Counted from the stretch's first letter, positions 7,122 to 15,784 are shown. The stretch is 64,000 bases of DNA from DASRBN01 sp035294305 (GCA_035294305.1 DATGLD010000048.1:434001-498000), one strand, 5' to 3'. A program made the numbers and translations. The notes: generated from the letters alone by a model not told the origin.

Positions 7122-8372
7122 CTATAGGAAATTTCTAGGATCGGTGATGTGGCCGGTGAGGGCGGTTGCGGCAACGGAGGCCGGACTGCCGAGGTAAATT
7201 TCGGCGGTGGGATCGCCCATGCGGCCGGTGAAGTTGCGGTTCATGGTGGTTAGCGCTCGTTCGCCGGGGGCCAGTACGCCGAAGTGCCGACCGATGCAGG
7301 GGCCGCAGCCTGGGGTGCCGATAGAGGCGCCGGCCTGCGCGAATGTTTCCAGGTAGCCGAGGCGCATTGCTTCCAGGTAGACCTCGCGCGAAGCGGGAAT
7401 GACGACCATGCGGGTTTCTGGATGGATGGTCTTGCCTTGCAGAATACGGGCGGCGATGGCGAGGTCATCAAGGCGGCCATTGGTGCAGGTGCCGAGGAAG
7501 ACCTGGTCGATTTTGACGTGTTCGACCGATTCAACGGGAACGACGTTGTTGACATCCGGCGGGCAGGCAATCATCGGTTGCAGGGACGAGACATCGATCT
7601 CGACGATGCTTTCGTAGCGCGGGTTGCGCGGTCTGAGCATAGGATAGTCGCGTTCGGTGCGGCCACGCAACCATTCACGAGTCGTTTCATCAGCGGCGAC
7701 GAGGCCGGCTTTGCCACCCATCTCAATGGCCATGTTGCAGAGGGTGAGGCGCTCGCTTACCGAACTATTTTCGATGAAGTCACCGGTGTATTCGATGGCG
7801 CGATAGTTGGCCCCATCGACACCTATCCTGCTCACGATTTCAAATGTCACATCCTTGGTGTAGACGCCGTGCGGCAGGGTTCCAGATAGGCGCACGTTGA
7901 TGGTGGTTGGGATGCGAAACCAGGCGCGCCCTGTAGCGTAGGCGACGCCGATGTCGGTAGAACCCATGCCGGTGGCAAAAGCACCGAGCGCGCCATAGGT
8001 GCAGGTATGGCTATCGGCTCCGACGATGATATCGCCGGGGACGACATAGCCGCGTTCCGGCATGACCTGGTGGCAGATACCTTCCTGTAAGATGGTGATA
8101 TCCTGCTCGCGCGCGAAGGTGCGGACATCGCGATGCAAGGTAGCCGCCTGGATGGTTGCAGCCGGAATGATATGATCAAATATGATGTGCGAACGACGCG
8201 CATCGAAGACACGCCCATCATTTTGCTGCGCTAACTTGCGAAACGCCTGAATTGCCAGGGGCGTGGTGGTATCGTGGCTCATGACGTGGTCAACATCCAC
8301 GACGACCGTCTCGCCCTGTTCTACGGTGCGACCGACCTTGCGACTGAAGATTTCTTCGGTTAACGTTCCCAT
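7122..8372 (-). CDS. Homoaconitase large subunit (4Fe-4S)
   Basis: A 416-residue LeuC-like protein. The start is placed at the ATG at 8372, which has a ribosome site (GAAAGGAAG) and gives the family N-terminus MGTLTEEIFSRKVG; an upstream ATG at 8399 lies deep in the previous gene. Three cluster-binding cysteines are visible: one in FLGTCTNGR (about residue 296) and two in GTPGCGPCIG (about 356 and 359). GADSHTCTYGALGAFATGMG is the other family signature. It dehydrates and rehydrates homocitrate together with the small subunit. It overlaps the homocitrate synthase gene by 13 bases. Confidence 0.87.
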   Translation of the reverse strand: MGTLTEEIFSRKVGRTVEQGETVVVDVDHVMSHDTTTPLAIQAFRKLAQQNDGRVFDARRSHIIFDHIIPAATIQAATLHRDVRTFAREQDITILQEGICHQVMPERGYVVPGDIIVGADSHTCTYGALGAFATGMGSTDIGVAYATGRAWFRIPTTINVRLSGTLPHGVYTKDVTFEIVSRIGVDGANYRAIEYTGDFIENSSVSERLTLCNMAIEMGGKAGLVAADETTREWLRGRTERDYPMLRPRNPRYESIVEIDVSSLQPMIACPPDVNNVVPVESVEHVKIDQVFLGTCTNGRLDDLAIAARILQGKTIHPETRMVVIPASREVYLEAMRLGYLETFAQAGASIGTPGCGPCIGRHFGVLAPGERALTTMNRNFTGRMGDPTAEIYLGSPASVAATALTGHITDPRNFL

Positions 8373-9508
8373 GCGACACTTCCTTTCTCTTGATACCATG
8401 CATGAATAAATGCATCGACTTCATCCGAATTTAAGCTGCCCTGCTCGGCCCGCTCCTTGAGGGCGTGGGTGAGATGGCAGATTTCGTCATGGCTGAGTTG
8501 CAAACCTAATGCCGCGGCGCGATGGCTGACGGCATGGCGACCGGTGATATGCGAACCGACAACGACCTGGCGCATCAAGCCGAAATCACCTGGATCAAGC
8601 ACCTCATAAGCGCGCGGATTCCTTAGCACGGCGCGGGTATGCACGCCTGCCTTGTGCGTAAACGCGCCTGGGGCGGTGATCGGTATGTTAAAGGGTATGG
8701 GAAGCTGCAGGCAGTCCGAGACATAGCGGTCGAGCGGGGCCAATTGGGTGAGATTGTAATTTGCCAGCAGCTCAGGATAGTGAATGTAGAGCTGCGCAAT
8801 CAGGCCACTGAGCGGGGCGATGCCGTTGCGCTCGCCGATACCCAGTACGGTGACGTCCAGGCAGTCCGCGCCGCCTTCGAGAGCCGAGACGGTATTGGCG
8901 AGGGCGCAGCCGGTGTCGTTGTGGCCATGAAATTCGATGCCGACGTGTGGATAGCGCTCAGCACAGAGGCGCACAAGCTGCTCTACCTGGCGCGGGCGAG
9001 CAATGCCGACGGTATCCGGCAGACCGATACGCTGCACGCCAGCATCGACGACAGCATCAAAAACGGTCAGCAGATCGACGAGGTCGCTACGAAAGGCATC
9101 TTCAGATGAGAAGCGGACGTAGCGTCCGGCAGCGTGGATGCGTCGAATCAAAGGCACGGCATCGGCGATGATCTGGTCGACGCGGCGGCCATGGCTGAAT
9201 GTGCGTAACTCCGTCGATGTGCCGTAGAAGAGGTTCAGGCCGTAGACGGGTGTTTCTAGCGCGGCCTCTACATCGGCCTCAACGCAACGCACATGCGCTA
9301 CGATATGCGCTCGCAGGCGAAGCTCGCAAATCGCTTGTATGGCCTGCCGCATGCCCGGCGAACTGATGGGCGAGGGAACCTCTATGAATGATACACCGAC
9401 GGCATCGAGCATGCGCGCGATGTTCAGTCGCTGCTCCAGATTAAAGAAGGCTCCGGCAAACTGTTCTCCCTCGCGCAGTGTCGAGTCAAGAATGGCGAGT
9501 GGTCTCAT
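8360..9508 (-). CDS. Homocitrate synthase
   Basis: A 382-residue member of the alpha-isopropylmalate/homocitrate synthase family. The metal- and 2-oxo-acid-binding motif DSTLREGEQ is at the N-terminus, and HGHNDTGCALAN carries the two metal-binding histidines. The early stop after about 380 residues, without the leucine-binding regulatory domain of LeuA, fits homocitrate synthases of the Lys20/NifV type. It condenses acetyl-CoA with 2-oxoglutarate, the committing step of the aminoadipate lysine route. It overlaps the lysJK stop by four bases (ATGA) and the homoaconitase gene by 13, so the block is translationally coupled. T-box control of the operon would add to any lysine feedback on the enzyme. 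Confidence 0.88.
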   Translation of the reverse strand: MRPLAILDSTLREGEQFAGAFFNLEQRLNIARMLDAVGVSFIEVPSPISSPGMRQAIQAICELRLRAHIVAHVRCVEADVEAALETPVYGLNLFYGTSTELRTFSHGRRVDQIIADAVPLIRRIHAAGRYVRFSSEDAFRSDLVDLLTVFDAVVDAGVQRIGLPDTVGIARPRQVEQLVRLCAERYPHVGIEFHGHNDTGCALANTVSALEGGADCLDVTVLGIGERNGIAPLSGLIAQLYIHYPELLANYNLTQLAPLDRYVSDCLQLPIPFNIPITAPGAFTHKAGVHTRAVLRNPRAYEVLDPGDFGLMRQVVVGSHITGRHAVSHRAAALGLQLSHDEICHLTHALKERAEQGSLNSDEVDAFIHAWYQEKGSVAWER

Positions 9509-12066
9509 AACAATGTTTCCTTCCTGAGCGCAAGTTCCCCCAGCACTCTTTGCAGTATGTCAATGGCCTGTAGATACTCGGAAATCTGGATGTGTTCCTG
9601 CGGTGTATGATCCAGGCGCGAGTCACCAGGACCATAGGCGACGATATTTTGCCCCCAGACGGGGCCAACAACGTTCATATCGGATGTGCCGGTTTTGTGT
9701 TTGAAGATGGGTTGGCCTCCGGCAGCACGAATAGCGGAGCTAAAGGCGCGCGCAAGGGACGTTGTGCGTGTAGATTGAAAGGCAGCTTCTTCGCCATGGA
9801 AGTTGATGCTGGCATCATCTTCACGCGCCCAGTGTCCTATCATGTCACGTAAACCCGCGATATCATAATCAGGTGGCAAACGGTAGCCGATCAGTAGCTG
9901 TGTATGCTCTTCTAAGCCGTCCTGGCTGCTATTGATGCTTCTGAGTGAGGGCATAAGAGCGGCGAACGCAGAATGCGGAGCGTGCTGCTCATTCCATGCA
10001 GCGGCATGGTTTTGCACACGATTCCAGAAGGCGATGGCTATTTCGCTGCTATTTGCTTGCTGGCCTGCGCTGTGATGCACCGGGCGCGACAGGGAATATT
10101 CCACCAGCAACCTGCCTTTGTAACCAATCGTGATTGCGTGGCTGCCGCTGGGTTCGCCGATGATGCAGGCAGCGGGCCGGTAGTGTGCGACGACCGCGCG
10201 CGCGCCTCGCGAGGTCGCAGATTCCTCTTCAACGGCCCCAACTACGATAATTGGATGATGGATGGAATCGCCGGGCAGGTCGTTCGCAATGCGGGCGGCT
10301 GCGCAGATGAAAGCGGCTAGAGGGCCTTTGGCATCTACGGCACCACGCCCATAGAGTATTCCGTCTTGCAGCCTGACGGGAATGTGGCCGCGCACGGTGT
10401 CCATGTGGCCGAGCAAAATGATGGGAGATTGCTGCATGTTGTAGTCAAGAGGATGGGTGCTGGCGATGAAATTGCCGGTTTCATCAACAGTGGTATGCAG
10501 GCCCATCTGCTGCGCCTGTTCTGCAAGGTAGCGAGCAAGCGCACTCTCCTGACCCGAATAGCTGGAGATGGTGAGCATGTTGTGCAAGAGAGAGATTGCG
10601 GGGGTGGCAAGCGTGACCTCTTCCGACCCAGGGCGACCACCAGGGTCCCCGCCTCCCGATATTGTGAGGGCTACGTCAATACCTGGCCTGGACCCTACCT
10701 CCATAGGGCGACCACCAGGGTCCCCACCTCCACACCGCTCCTCCCCCGCCCTTACTATGACTGCGCGCCCCTGTGGGGCGACCTCGTCATCATTGTAGGG
10801 GCGGGGGTGGTTGTGGATGTGAGGCGGGGACCCTGGTGGTCGCCCTCCGTGGGATTCTGATACGTTTGCTGTTGCCAAAACGGCGCCAGAGCGAGATTCT
10901 GCTGTTACCACTTCCTCTACGATATCCAGCACACGATCCAGTTGCTGCTGGGTTATCACAAGGGGTGGTAGCAAGCGAATGACGTTTGGGCCGGCGAGCA
11001 GGGCGATGACGCCTCGTTGGGTGAGTTTTTCGAGATATGGTTGCGAGCGGCAGGTGAGTTCGATGCCGATCAAGAGGCCTCTGCCACGGATTTCGCGGAT
11101 GAGAGGGCTGCGTATGGCGCGGAGTCTTTGCAGGGCATATTCGCCGAGGGAGGCGGCACGCTCGGGCAGGGCTTCCTGTTGGATGATGTCGAGGGTGGTA
11201 AGGGCGGCGGCGCAGGCTAGAGGGTTGCCGCCGAAGGTGCTGCCGTGGACGCCACGTGTGATGCGCCCGCTCTCGATTACGCGGGGGCCGAGGCAGATGG
11301 CGCCCATGGGGACACCGCCGGCCAGGGATTTCGCGAGGCAGAGGATATCGGGCTGCAAATCATAGTGGTGGCAGGCGAAAAGACGACCGGTACGCCCAAA
11401 ACCGGTCTGCACTTCGTCAATGATAAGAAGAGCGCCGCGTTCATGGCAGAGCGATGCGAGACCTTGCACATACTCGTCATTCGCAAGATGTACGCCGCCT
11501 TCGCCCTGTACGAGTTCGATGATGACCGCTGCGGTTTGCTCGTTGATGGCGGCTTCGGCTGCTGCCAGGTCGTTGTAGCGTATATGAGTGACCTCTGGAA
11601 CGAGGGGCGCGAACGGTTCGCGGTAGTGCGGCTCCCATGTCGCCGAGAGCGATCCCATTGTGCGTCCATGGAAACTCCGCAATGTAGCAATGATGCCGGT
11701 ACGACCGGTGGCAAGACGGGCAAATTTGAATGCGCCTTCGATGGCCTCGGTTCCACTGTTGCAGAGAAAGATGTGATCGAGTCCCTGCGGCGTCAGGTTG
11801 GCAAGACGTTCGAGCAGGCGAGCGCGCATGTCGTTGTAGACGATTTCGGGGCAGGTAATGAGACGATGCGCCTGGGCTGCGAGGGCGGCGGCGATCTCAG
11901 GGCGTCCGTGTCCGATATTGGCTACGCCATGCCCGGCAGCGCAGTCGATGTATTCGCGGCCCTCTTCATCCCATACTAACGCTCCGCTGCCACGCACGAT
12001 GGAGATGGGACGCTTGCTGTAGACGCCTGTTGTGTAGGTGTTTTCGCGGTCGATGGTCGAAGTCAT
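9505..12066 (-). CDS. lysJK: LysJ-LysK fusion: LysW-aminoadipate semialdehyde aminotransferase joined to LysW-lysine hydrolase
   Basis: One 853-residue frame holds two enzymes that are normally separate. Residues 1 to about 385 are a class III aminotransferase (LysJ): PLP motifs ALLIIDEVQTGFGRTG and the lysine in CLAKSLAGGVPMG. Residues about 486-853 are an M20-type deacetylase (LysK): metal motifs GHMDTV, GRGAVDAKGPLA and EEESATSRGA. The 100 residues between them are low-complexity and come from three copies of a dispersed DNA repeat (GGGDPGGRP twice, GGRPPGSPP once). LysJ aminates the LysW-bound semialdehyde; LysK releases lysine from LysW. The gene overlaps lysZ and homocitrate synthase by four bases each. 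The frame stays open across the linker, so the fusion is either real or depends on the exact sequence there. Confidence 0.87.
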   Translation of the reverse strand: MTSTIDRENTYTTGVYSKRPISIVRGSGALVWDEEGREYIDCAAGHGVANIGHGRPEIAAALAAQAHRLITCPEIVYNDMRARLLERLANLTPQGLDHIFLCNSGTEAIEGAFKFARLATGRTGIIATLRSFHGRTMGSLSATWEPHYREPFAPLVPEVTHIRYNDLAAAEAAINEQTAAVIIELVQGEGGVHLANDEYVQGLASLCHERGALLIIDEVQTGFGRTGRLFACHHYDLQPDILCLAKSLAGGVPMGAICLGPRVIESGRITRGVHGSTFGGNPLACAAALTTLDIIQQEALPERAASLGEYALQRLRAIRSPLIREIRGRGLLIGIELTCRSQPYLEKLTQRGVIALLAGPNVIRLLPPLVITQQQLDRVLDIVEEVVTAESRSGAVLATANVSESHGGRPPGSPPHIHNHPRPYNDDEVAPQGRAVIVRAGEERCGGGDPGGRPMEVGSRPGIDVALTISGGGDPGGRPGSEEVTLATPAISLLHNMLTISSYSGQESALARYLAEQAQQMGLHTTVDETGNFIASTHPLDYNMQQSPIILLGHMDTVRGHIPVRLQDGILYGRGAVDAKGPLAAFICAAARIANDLPGDSIHHPIIVVGAVEEESATSRGARAVVAHYRPAACIIGEPSGSHAITIGYKGRLLVEYSLSRPVHHSAGQQANSSEIAIAFWNRVQNHAAAWNEQHAPHSAFAALMPSLRSINSSQDGLEEHTQLLIGYRLPPDYDIAGLRDMIGHWAREDDASINFHGEEAAFQSTRTTSLARAFSSAIRAAGGQPIFKHKTGTSDMNVVGPVWGQNIVAYGPGDSRLDHTPQEHIQISEYLQAIDILQRVLGELALRKETLL
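10631..10847. repeat. Three family B repeat copies encoding the LysJ-LysK linker
   Basis: Copies at 10631-10656 and 10706-10731 (GGGCGACCACCAGGGTCCCC) run on the plus strand. An inverted copy lies at 10821-10847. Together they can form a long hairpin. Read on the minus strand they give GGGDPGGRP twice and GGRPPGSPP once without a stop codon. Confidence 0.85.
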
Positions 12067-12893
12067 ACGGTTAGCCTTTCTTCTGGGATGGGCGATGCAT
12101 CGATTGTCGTTCCTGAGCCATGTAGCACGTCGAGCAGTGAGGCGCTGCCGATGCAGGCACGCGGTACGCCGCCCTGCAATGCTTCCTGCGCGCCCAGCAG
12201 TTTCTTGCGCATGCGTCCCCTGGCATAGTGCATGTAGTCGGGTAGGCGCTCAGGAGAGATGGTACGGATGAGCGTGGTGCTGTCGTCTGGATTGGAAAGC
12301 AGGCCAGGTACGTTGGTCAGGATAACCAGGGCCTCGGCGTGCAGCGCGACGGCAATGGCGGCTGCCGCTCGATCTCCATCCACATTCAAGCGTTCTCCCT
12401 CGTAGCTCAATGCCAGGGGAGCGATGACGGGAGTGTAACCGGCAGCGAGCAGTTGACGCAGCAGTGCGTCATTCACACGTTCGATCTGCCCGGTGTAGTC
12501 GTCGCGCAGGATTTGTATGCGGCCATCCGGCATGAGCGAGCGCACAGCCGGTTTACGCCGTGCCAGCAGTAATCGTCCATCGACGCCCGACAATCCAAGG
12601 GCGTTGATTCCGTATTGCTGTAAACTCGCGACCAGTGCGGTATTGATCTCGCCGGCGGCAGCCATAGCGAAGATACGCAGCGTTGCGGCGTCGGTGTAGC
12701 GACTGACCATACCACCCGGCGAGGTAATCATGCGGGCGGGATGCCCCAGGCGTTCAGAGAGCTCGCTGGTAAGGTCTGAGGCGCCATGCACGACGATGAC
12801 CTGTTGGCCATCCGCAACGCATTGGGCTATCTCGCCCATAAGATTCGTAGTGATGACTCCTGCTCCTCCGCCAATTTTCACGACAAGCGTCAT
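12063..12893 (-). CDS. lysZ: LysW-aminoadipate kinase LysZ
   Basis: A 276-residue amino acid kinase-fold protein (ArgB-like). The N-terminal VKIGGGAGV loop binds ATP, and the segment LNVDGDRAAAAIAVALHAE is the family second signature. In the LysW route it phosphorylates the side-chain carboxyl of LysW-bound aminoadipate. The gene follows lysY after a 176-bp gap filled with palindromes and overlaps lysJK by four bases. LysZ homologues can also act on LysW-bound glutamate for arginine. The other operon genes and the lysine-type T-boxes favour lysine here. Confidence 0.88.
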   Translation of the reverse strand: MTLVVKIGGGAGVITTNLMGEIAQCVADGQQVIVVHGASDLTSELSERLGHPARMITSPGGMVSRYTDAATLRIFAMAAAGEINTALVASLQQYGINALGLSGVDGRLLLARRKPAVRSLMPDGRIQILRDDYTGQIERVNDALLRQLLAAGYTPVIAPLALSYEGERLNVDGDRAAAAIAVALHAEALVILTNVPGLLSNPDDSTTLIRTISPERLPDYMHYARGRMRKKLLGAQEALQGGVPRACIGSASLLDVLHGSGTTIDASPIPEERLTV

Positions 12894-12925
12894 AGTAAAG
12901 CTCCTCTCTTGCTATTCGCCCACTC

Positions 12926-13055
12926 TGCAGGGACAGCGCCAGGCGCCTGTCCTGAGACCCCAATGAGGACAGGCGCCTGGCGCTGTCCCTGCAGGGGCTA
13001 TCTCGTACCAATCAGGTCCTCTTTCGAAAGGACCCGTGAGGACAGGGCCCTGTCC
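12926..13055. repeat. Long palindromes between lysY and lysZ (family A)
   Basis: Arms of 28 bp at 12926-12953 and 12966-12993 are perfect complements with a 12-nt loop; the core is GCCAGGCGCC. A second perfect 16-bp palindrome, GGACAGGGCCCTGTCC, is at 13040-13055. They interrupt an otherwise overlapping operon and would fold into a very stable hairpin in the lysine mRNA. Confidence 0.85.
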
Positions 13056-13069
13056 CTACAGAGTCGTTC

Positions 13070-14155
13070 CTAGACCGGGCGCAGACCGGGGAAGGTCAGT
13101 CCCAACGATTCGCCCCAACCATACATACAGTTGAGCGCCTGGACGGCGTTACCTGCGGCGCCTTTCATCAGGTTATCGAGGGCGGCCATGACGACCACGC
13201 GCCGTTGATGAGGATCGAGTTCGAAGCCGATATCGCAGTAATTGCTGCCGGCCAGAATCTTCGGCTCTGGATAGCGGTAGACGCCGGTGCGCTCTTTGAC
13301 GAGGCGAATGAACGGTTCACGCTGGTAGGCCTCACGGTAGAGTCGCCATAATGTGCGGTCGTCAATCGTTTCGTTCACAAAAACATGTGCGGTGACGAGT
13401 ATGCCACGCACCAGTTCGACCGCTGTCGCAGAGAAGGCGATTTGGGGCGCGATATGCCTGGCTGCTATGCCCGTAGGAGCCAGGCATATCGCGCCCCCCA
13501 GTTCCTGGATGAGTTCGGCGGTATGACGATGGCCAGTGGGTTGGAAAGAGCGGACGGCGCCGCTTCTATCGGGATGGTGGCTGCTGGCCCCCGGTGCTGC
13601 GCCTGCCGCAGATGAGCCAACTTTCGCCTCTACGATGAGTGGCATTGCGTTATCCACGAGGCCGGAGCGGTAGAGAGGATAGAGTCCAAGGATGGCCGCC
13701 GTTGCCATGCAGCCGGCGCCGCTTACGAGTGTGGCAGATGGTAATTCTTCGCGATGCAGTTCGGGCAGGCCATAGACGGCCTCAGCTAGCAGGTGCGGCG
13801 CAGGATGCGGCTCCCCGTACCATTGTTCGTAGAGCGCGGCGGAGCGCAGGCGGAAATCCGCCGAAAGATCGATGACGCGAGGAGCAAGTTGGCGGTAGCG
13901 ATCTATTTCCCGCGATGAGATGCCATGTGGTAAGCAGAGAAACAGCAAGTCACATGATGACAGGTCATCGGTATGACAGAAGTGTAAAGAACTGATTTTG
14001 CGCAAATTAGGATGAATGCTATGCAGGTATTGTCCAGCATGACTGCTGGAAGCGACCTGGGTCAATTCGACCTGCGGATGAAACAGCAGCAGGCGGATGA
14101 GTTCTCCGCCGGTATAACCGGAACCACCAGCAATAGCAACACGTACTCGACTCAT
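13070..14155 (-). CDS. lysY: LysW-aminoadipate 6-phosphate reductase LysY
   Basis: A 361-residue ArgC-like semialdehyde dehydrogenase. The NADP-binding GGSGYTGGEL is at residues 10-20. The catalytic cysteine is in VSGAGCMATAA (about residue 149), and the family segment KVGSSAAGAAPG follows. It reduces LysW-aminoadipyl phosphate to the semialdehyde. The start overlaps the lysX stop by four bases. An oddity: the DNA coding for GAICLAPTGIAARHIAP (13444-13497) is a perfect 20-bp inverted repeat, apparently a palindromic element carried in frame within a surface region. It lies a few residues before the conserved IAFSATAVELVRGIL stretch. Confidence 0.88.
   Translation of the reverse strand: MSRVRVAIAGGSGYTGGELIRLLLFHPQVELTQVASSSHAGQYLHSIHPNLRKISSLHFCHTDDLSSCDLLFLCLPHGISSREIDRYRQLAPRVIDLSADFRLRSAALYEQWYGEPHPAPHLLAEAVYGLPELHREELPSATLVSGAGCMATAAILGLYPLYRSGLVDNAMPLIVEAKVGSSAAGAAPGASSHHPDRSGAVRSFQPTGHRHTAELIQELGGAICLAPTGIAARHIAPQIAFSATAVELVRGILVTAHVFVNETIDDRTLWRLYREAYQREPFIRLVKERTGVYRYPEPKILAGSNYCDIGFELDPHQRRVVVMAALDNLMKGAAGNAVQALNCMYGWGESLGLTFPGLRPV
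13444..13497. repeat. 20-bp perfect inverted repeat inside lysY
   Basis: GGGGCGCGATATGCCTGGCT at 13444-13463 is complemented exactly at 13478-13497, with a 14-nt loop. It lies wholly in coding sequence and keeps the frame. Confidence 0.9.
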
Positions 14156-15015
14156 CGTAAAACCTCTTCCTGTACGCCGCTCAGCACGTAGTCAAGCATA
14201 GCATTGGGAATGTCCACGCCGGTTGGCGCGATGCTGTTGCGGAACTCCATAGTGGCATTGATTTCGTTGACCAGCAGGCCGCGCTGTGGGTCTTCCAGTA
14301 CGTCGATGGCCAGGATGCCACCTCCGACCACCTGAGCAGCACGGACGCAGAGACTATCGAGTTCGGGTGTGACGGGACAATTGCTGGCTACCGCGCCACG
14401 AGCCGTGTTCGTCACCCAATGTTGGCTGGTGCGGTAAATGGCGCAGATGGTGCGATCTCCGACGACGAAGGCGCGAATATCACGTTGTGGCTTGGCGATA
14501 TGCTCCTGGATATAGTGAATGTGATGCTGGTAAGAGCCTAATGTTTCCTGGTGTTCGAGGACAGCCTCCGCCGCGTCACGATCATTAATGCGGGCCAGCA
14601 AGCGGCCCCAGGAGCCAGTGGTGGGCTTGAGTACGACAGGGTAGCCAAGCATTTCGATGCCGCGAATTGTTTGCTGAGCGTCAAAAGCCAGCAGGGTGCG
14701 GGGTGTCGGAATGCCGGCACGCAGTAGCGCGAGCGTGGTGAGCAGCTTATCATTGCAGGTTGCGGTGACGGCTGCTGAGTTGTATACTCGCACGCCCCAA
14801 CTTTCGAGGACGTTGAGGACGGCAAGCCCGCGTGATTGACTGACGGTGCGGCAGAGGACTGCGTCATACTGCTGCCAGCGCTCATCAGGATGCGACAGAT
14901 CGAATAGCAGTTCGCCATCGTCGATGATAGCGTGAGCAATTGACCGGCGTGTCAGAGCGTCGATCAGCAGCTTTTCTTCCACGCGGATGCGTGAAGTGAG
15001 AATAGCCAGGCGCAT
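14152..15015 (-). CDS. lysX: LysW-aminoadipate ligase LysX (ATP-grasp)
   Basis: A 287-residue RimK-like ATP-grasp enzyme. The visible ATP-grasp parts are GYPVVLKPTTGSWGRL, the acidic ADP-side strand YIQEHIAKPQRDIRAFVVG and the metal-binding VNEINATMEFRNS near the end. It attaches the amino group of alpha-aminoadipate to the C-terminal glutamate of the carrier LysW. The length equals that of known LysX. The N-I-N substrate-type motif seen in glutamate-preferring ArgX versus LysX cannot be judged with certainty here. The gene starts four bases after the lysW stop and overlaps lysY by four. Confidence 0.9.
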   Translation of the reverse strand: MRLAILTSRIRVEEKLLIDALTRRSIAHAIIDDGELLFDLSHPDERWQQYDAVLCRTVSQSRGLAVLNVLESWGVRVYNSAAVTATCNDKLLTTLALLRAGIPTPRTLLAFDAQQTIRGIEMLGYPVVLKPTTGSWGRLLARINDRDAAEAVLEHQETLGSYQHHIHYIQEHIAKPQRDIRAFVVGDRTICAIYRTSQHWVTNTARGAVASNCPVTPELDSLCVRAAQVVGGGILAIDVLEDPQRGLLVNEINATMEFRNSIAPTGVDIPNAMLDYVLSGVQEEVLR

Positions 15016-15019
15016 GATG

Positions 15020-15181
15020 CTATTCCCCCCAGTCTTCTTCGACTTCGGGCGCTAGCGCCACGGCCGGTGGTTCGAGATGCAGCACCTCCAGTTCGGCGTT
15101 ACAATCCGGGCAGTAGATGATCTCTCCAACGATGAGACCCTGTATGGTGATCTCGGCTTCGCATTCAGGGCAGTTAGCCAT
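15020..15181 (-). CDS. lysW: Amino-group carrier protein LysW
   Basis: A 53-residue acidic carrier. The start is the ATG at 15181, eight bases after a strong AGGAGG; a further ATG at 15202 lies before the ribosome site. Four zinc-binding cysteines are visible as CPEC (C4, C7) and CPDC (C24, C27). The C-terminus EDWGE is the hallmark of LysW: the last glutamate is joined to aminoadipate, and all later intermediates ride on this protein. It is the first gene of the lysine operon, directly downstream of the second T-box terminator. Confidence 0.96.
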   Translation of the reverse strand: MANCPECEAEITIQGLIVGEIIYCPDCNAELEVLHLEPPAVALAPEVEEDWGE

Positions 15182-15349
15182 GTGTGTTTTCCTCCTGTTC
15201 ATTTGACTGCATAACGACGCTCAATAAAAAATGCTCTACGTTCTCCGTTTGAGGAAGGACGTAGAGCATGCATTACGCGTGGCTCTCGTGGTACCACCTT
15301 CATTCGTTGATGCCTCGCGACACCAACCTTGGGGAGTAAGGGTAGCTAC

Positions 15350-15441
15350 CTGATGAATTTTGACGACCGAATAGGGGAATGAACAGGTCTATGCCCCCCA
15401 TCCCTATGGCATTCCCTGATGCGTTTGTCAAAATTCACCAG
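15350..15441. repeat. Palindromic insertion in stem III of T-box 2
   Basis: Outer arms at 15350-15364 and 15427-15441 match at 14 of 15 bases (CTGRTGAATTTTGAC). An inner pair GGGAATG/CATTCCC continues the hairpin. The upstream T-box has only a 7-bp stem with a 3-nt loop at this place. Confidence 0.75.
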
Positions 15442-15625
15442 ACTTCATCTATAACTCTATACTCCGCGCCCGTTAACGGGGGCATCCGGCAAAGGTCTAC
15501 TTTCGCGTGGGGCGATTTCTTCTTGCGCTCCGGGTTTTATTCGCGGTTGGTTGGCATACGGGCTTTCCAGCGCGCGCCCGCTCTCTGGATGCAACCTATA
15601 GCGGTGTTCGTCAGGATTGAGCTGG

Positions 15626-15682
15626 AGGGCGACCACTACCCCCGATAGAGGGCGACCACAAGGGTGCGCCCTTACTATGATA
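15626..15682. repeat. Family B repeats in stem I of T-box 2
   Basis: Two partial copies, GAGGGCGACCACTACCCCCG and GAGGGCGACCACAAGGGTGC followed by CCCTTACTATGATACGA, lie between the two parts of the 5' strand of stem I. The same unit is intergenic at 27604-27641. Confidence 0.8.
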
Positions 15683-15784
15683 CGAGTAGCTCAATGGAGA
15701 TGAACCTCGCTCTGGGACCGCTACTCGTCCCTTCAAAGCTTTGTCGTTCAGGTTTTTGGTTTTTTTGTTGTAACCTGGATAAAA

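Larger units (their letters stand above)
15222..15740 (-). promoter_or_regulatory. T-box riboswitch 2 (lysine type), next to lysW, interrupted by repeats
   Basis: Read on the minus strand. The T-box GGTGGTACCACG is at about 15288-15299. A terminator stem (ATGCTCTACGT with its complement, then T6) lies at about 15228-15272. Stem I keeps GGGACGAGTA, CCAGAGAGCGGGC and the specifier side GCGAAUAAAACCCGGAGC, where AAA (Lys) is at 15536-15538. The T-box variable base U pairs with a discriminator A. Compared with the upstream copy, stem I carries about 110 extra bases (15610-15722, containing family B repeats). The stem III loop carries about 120 extra bases (15339-15459), itself a palindrome. Whether it still senses tRNA is unknown. 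Confidence 0.82.

Noticed and set aside
11245..11979. 244-codon plus-strand frame opposite lysJ
   Set aside because: Antisense shadow of a well-conserved aminotransferase in a GC-rich region; no motifs.
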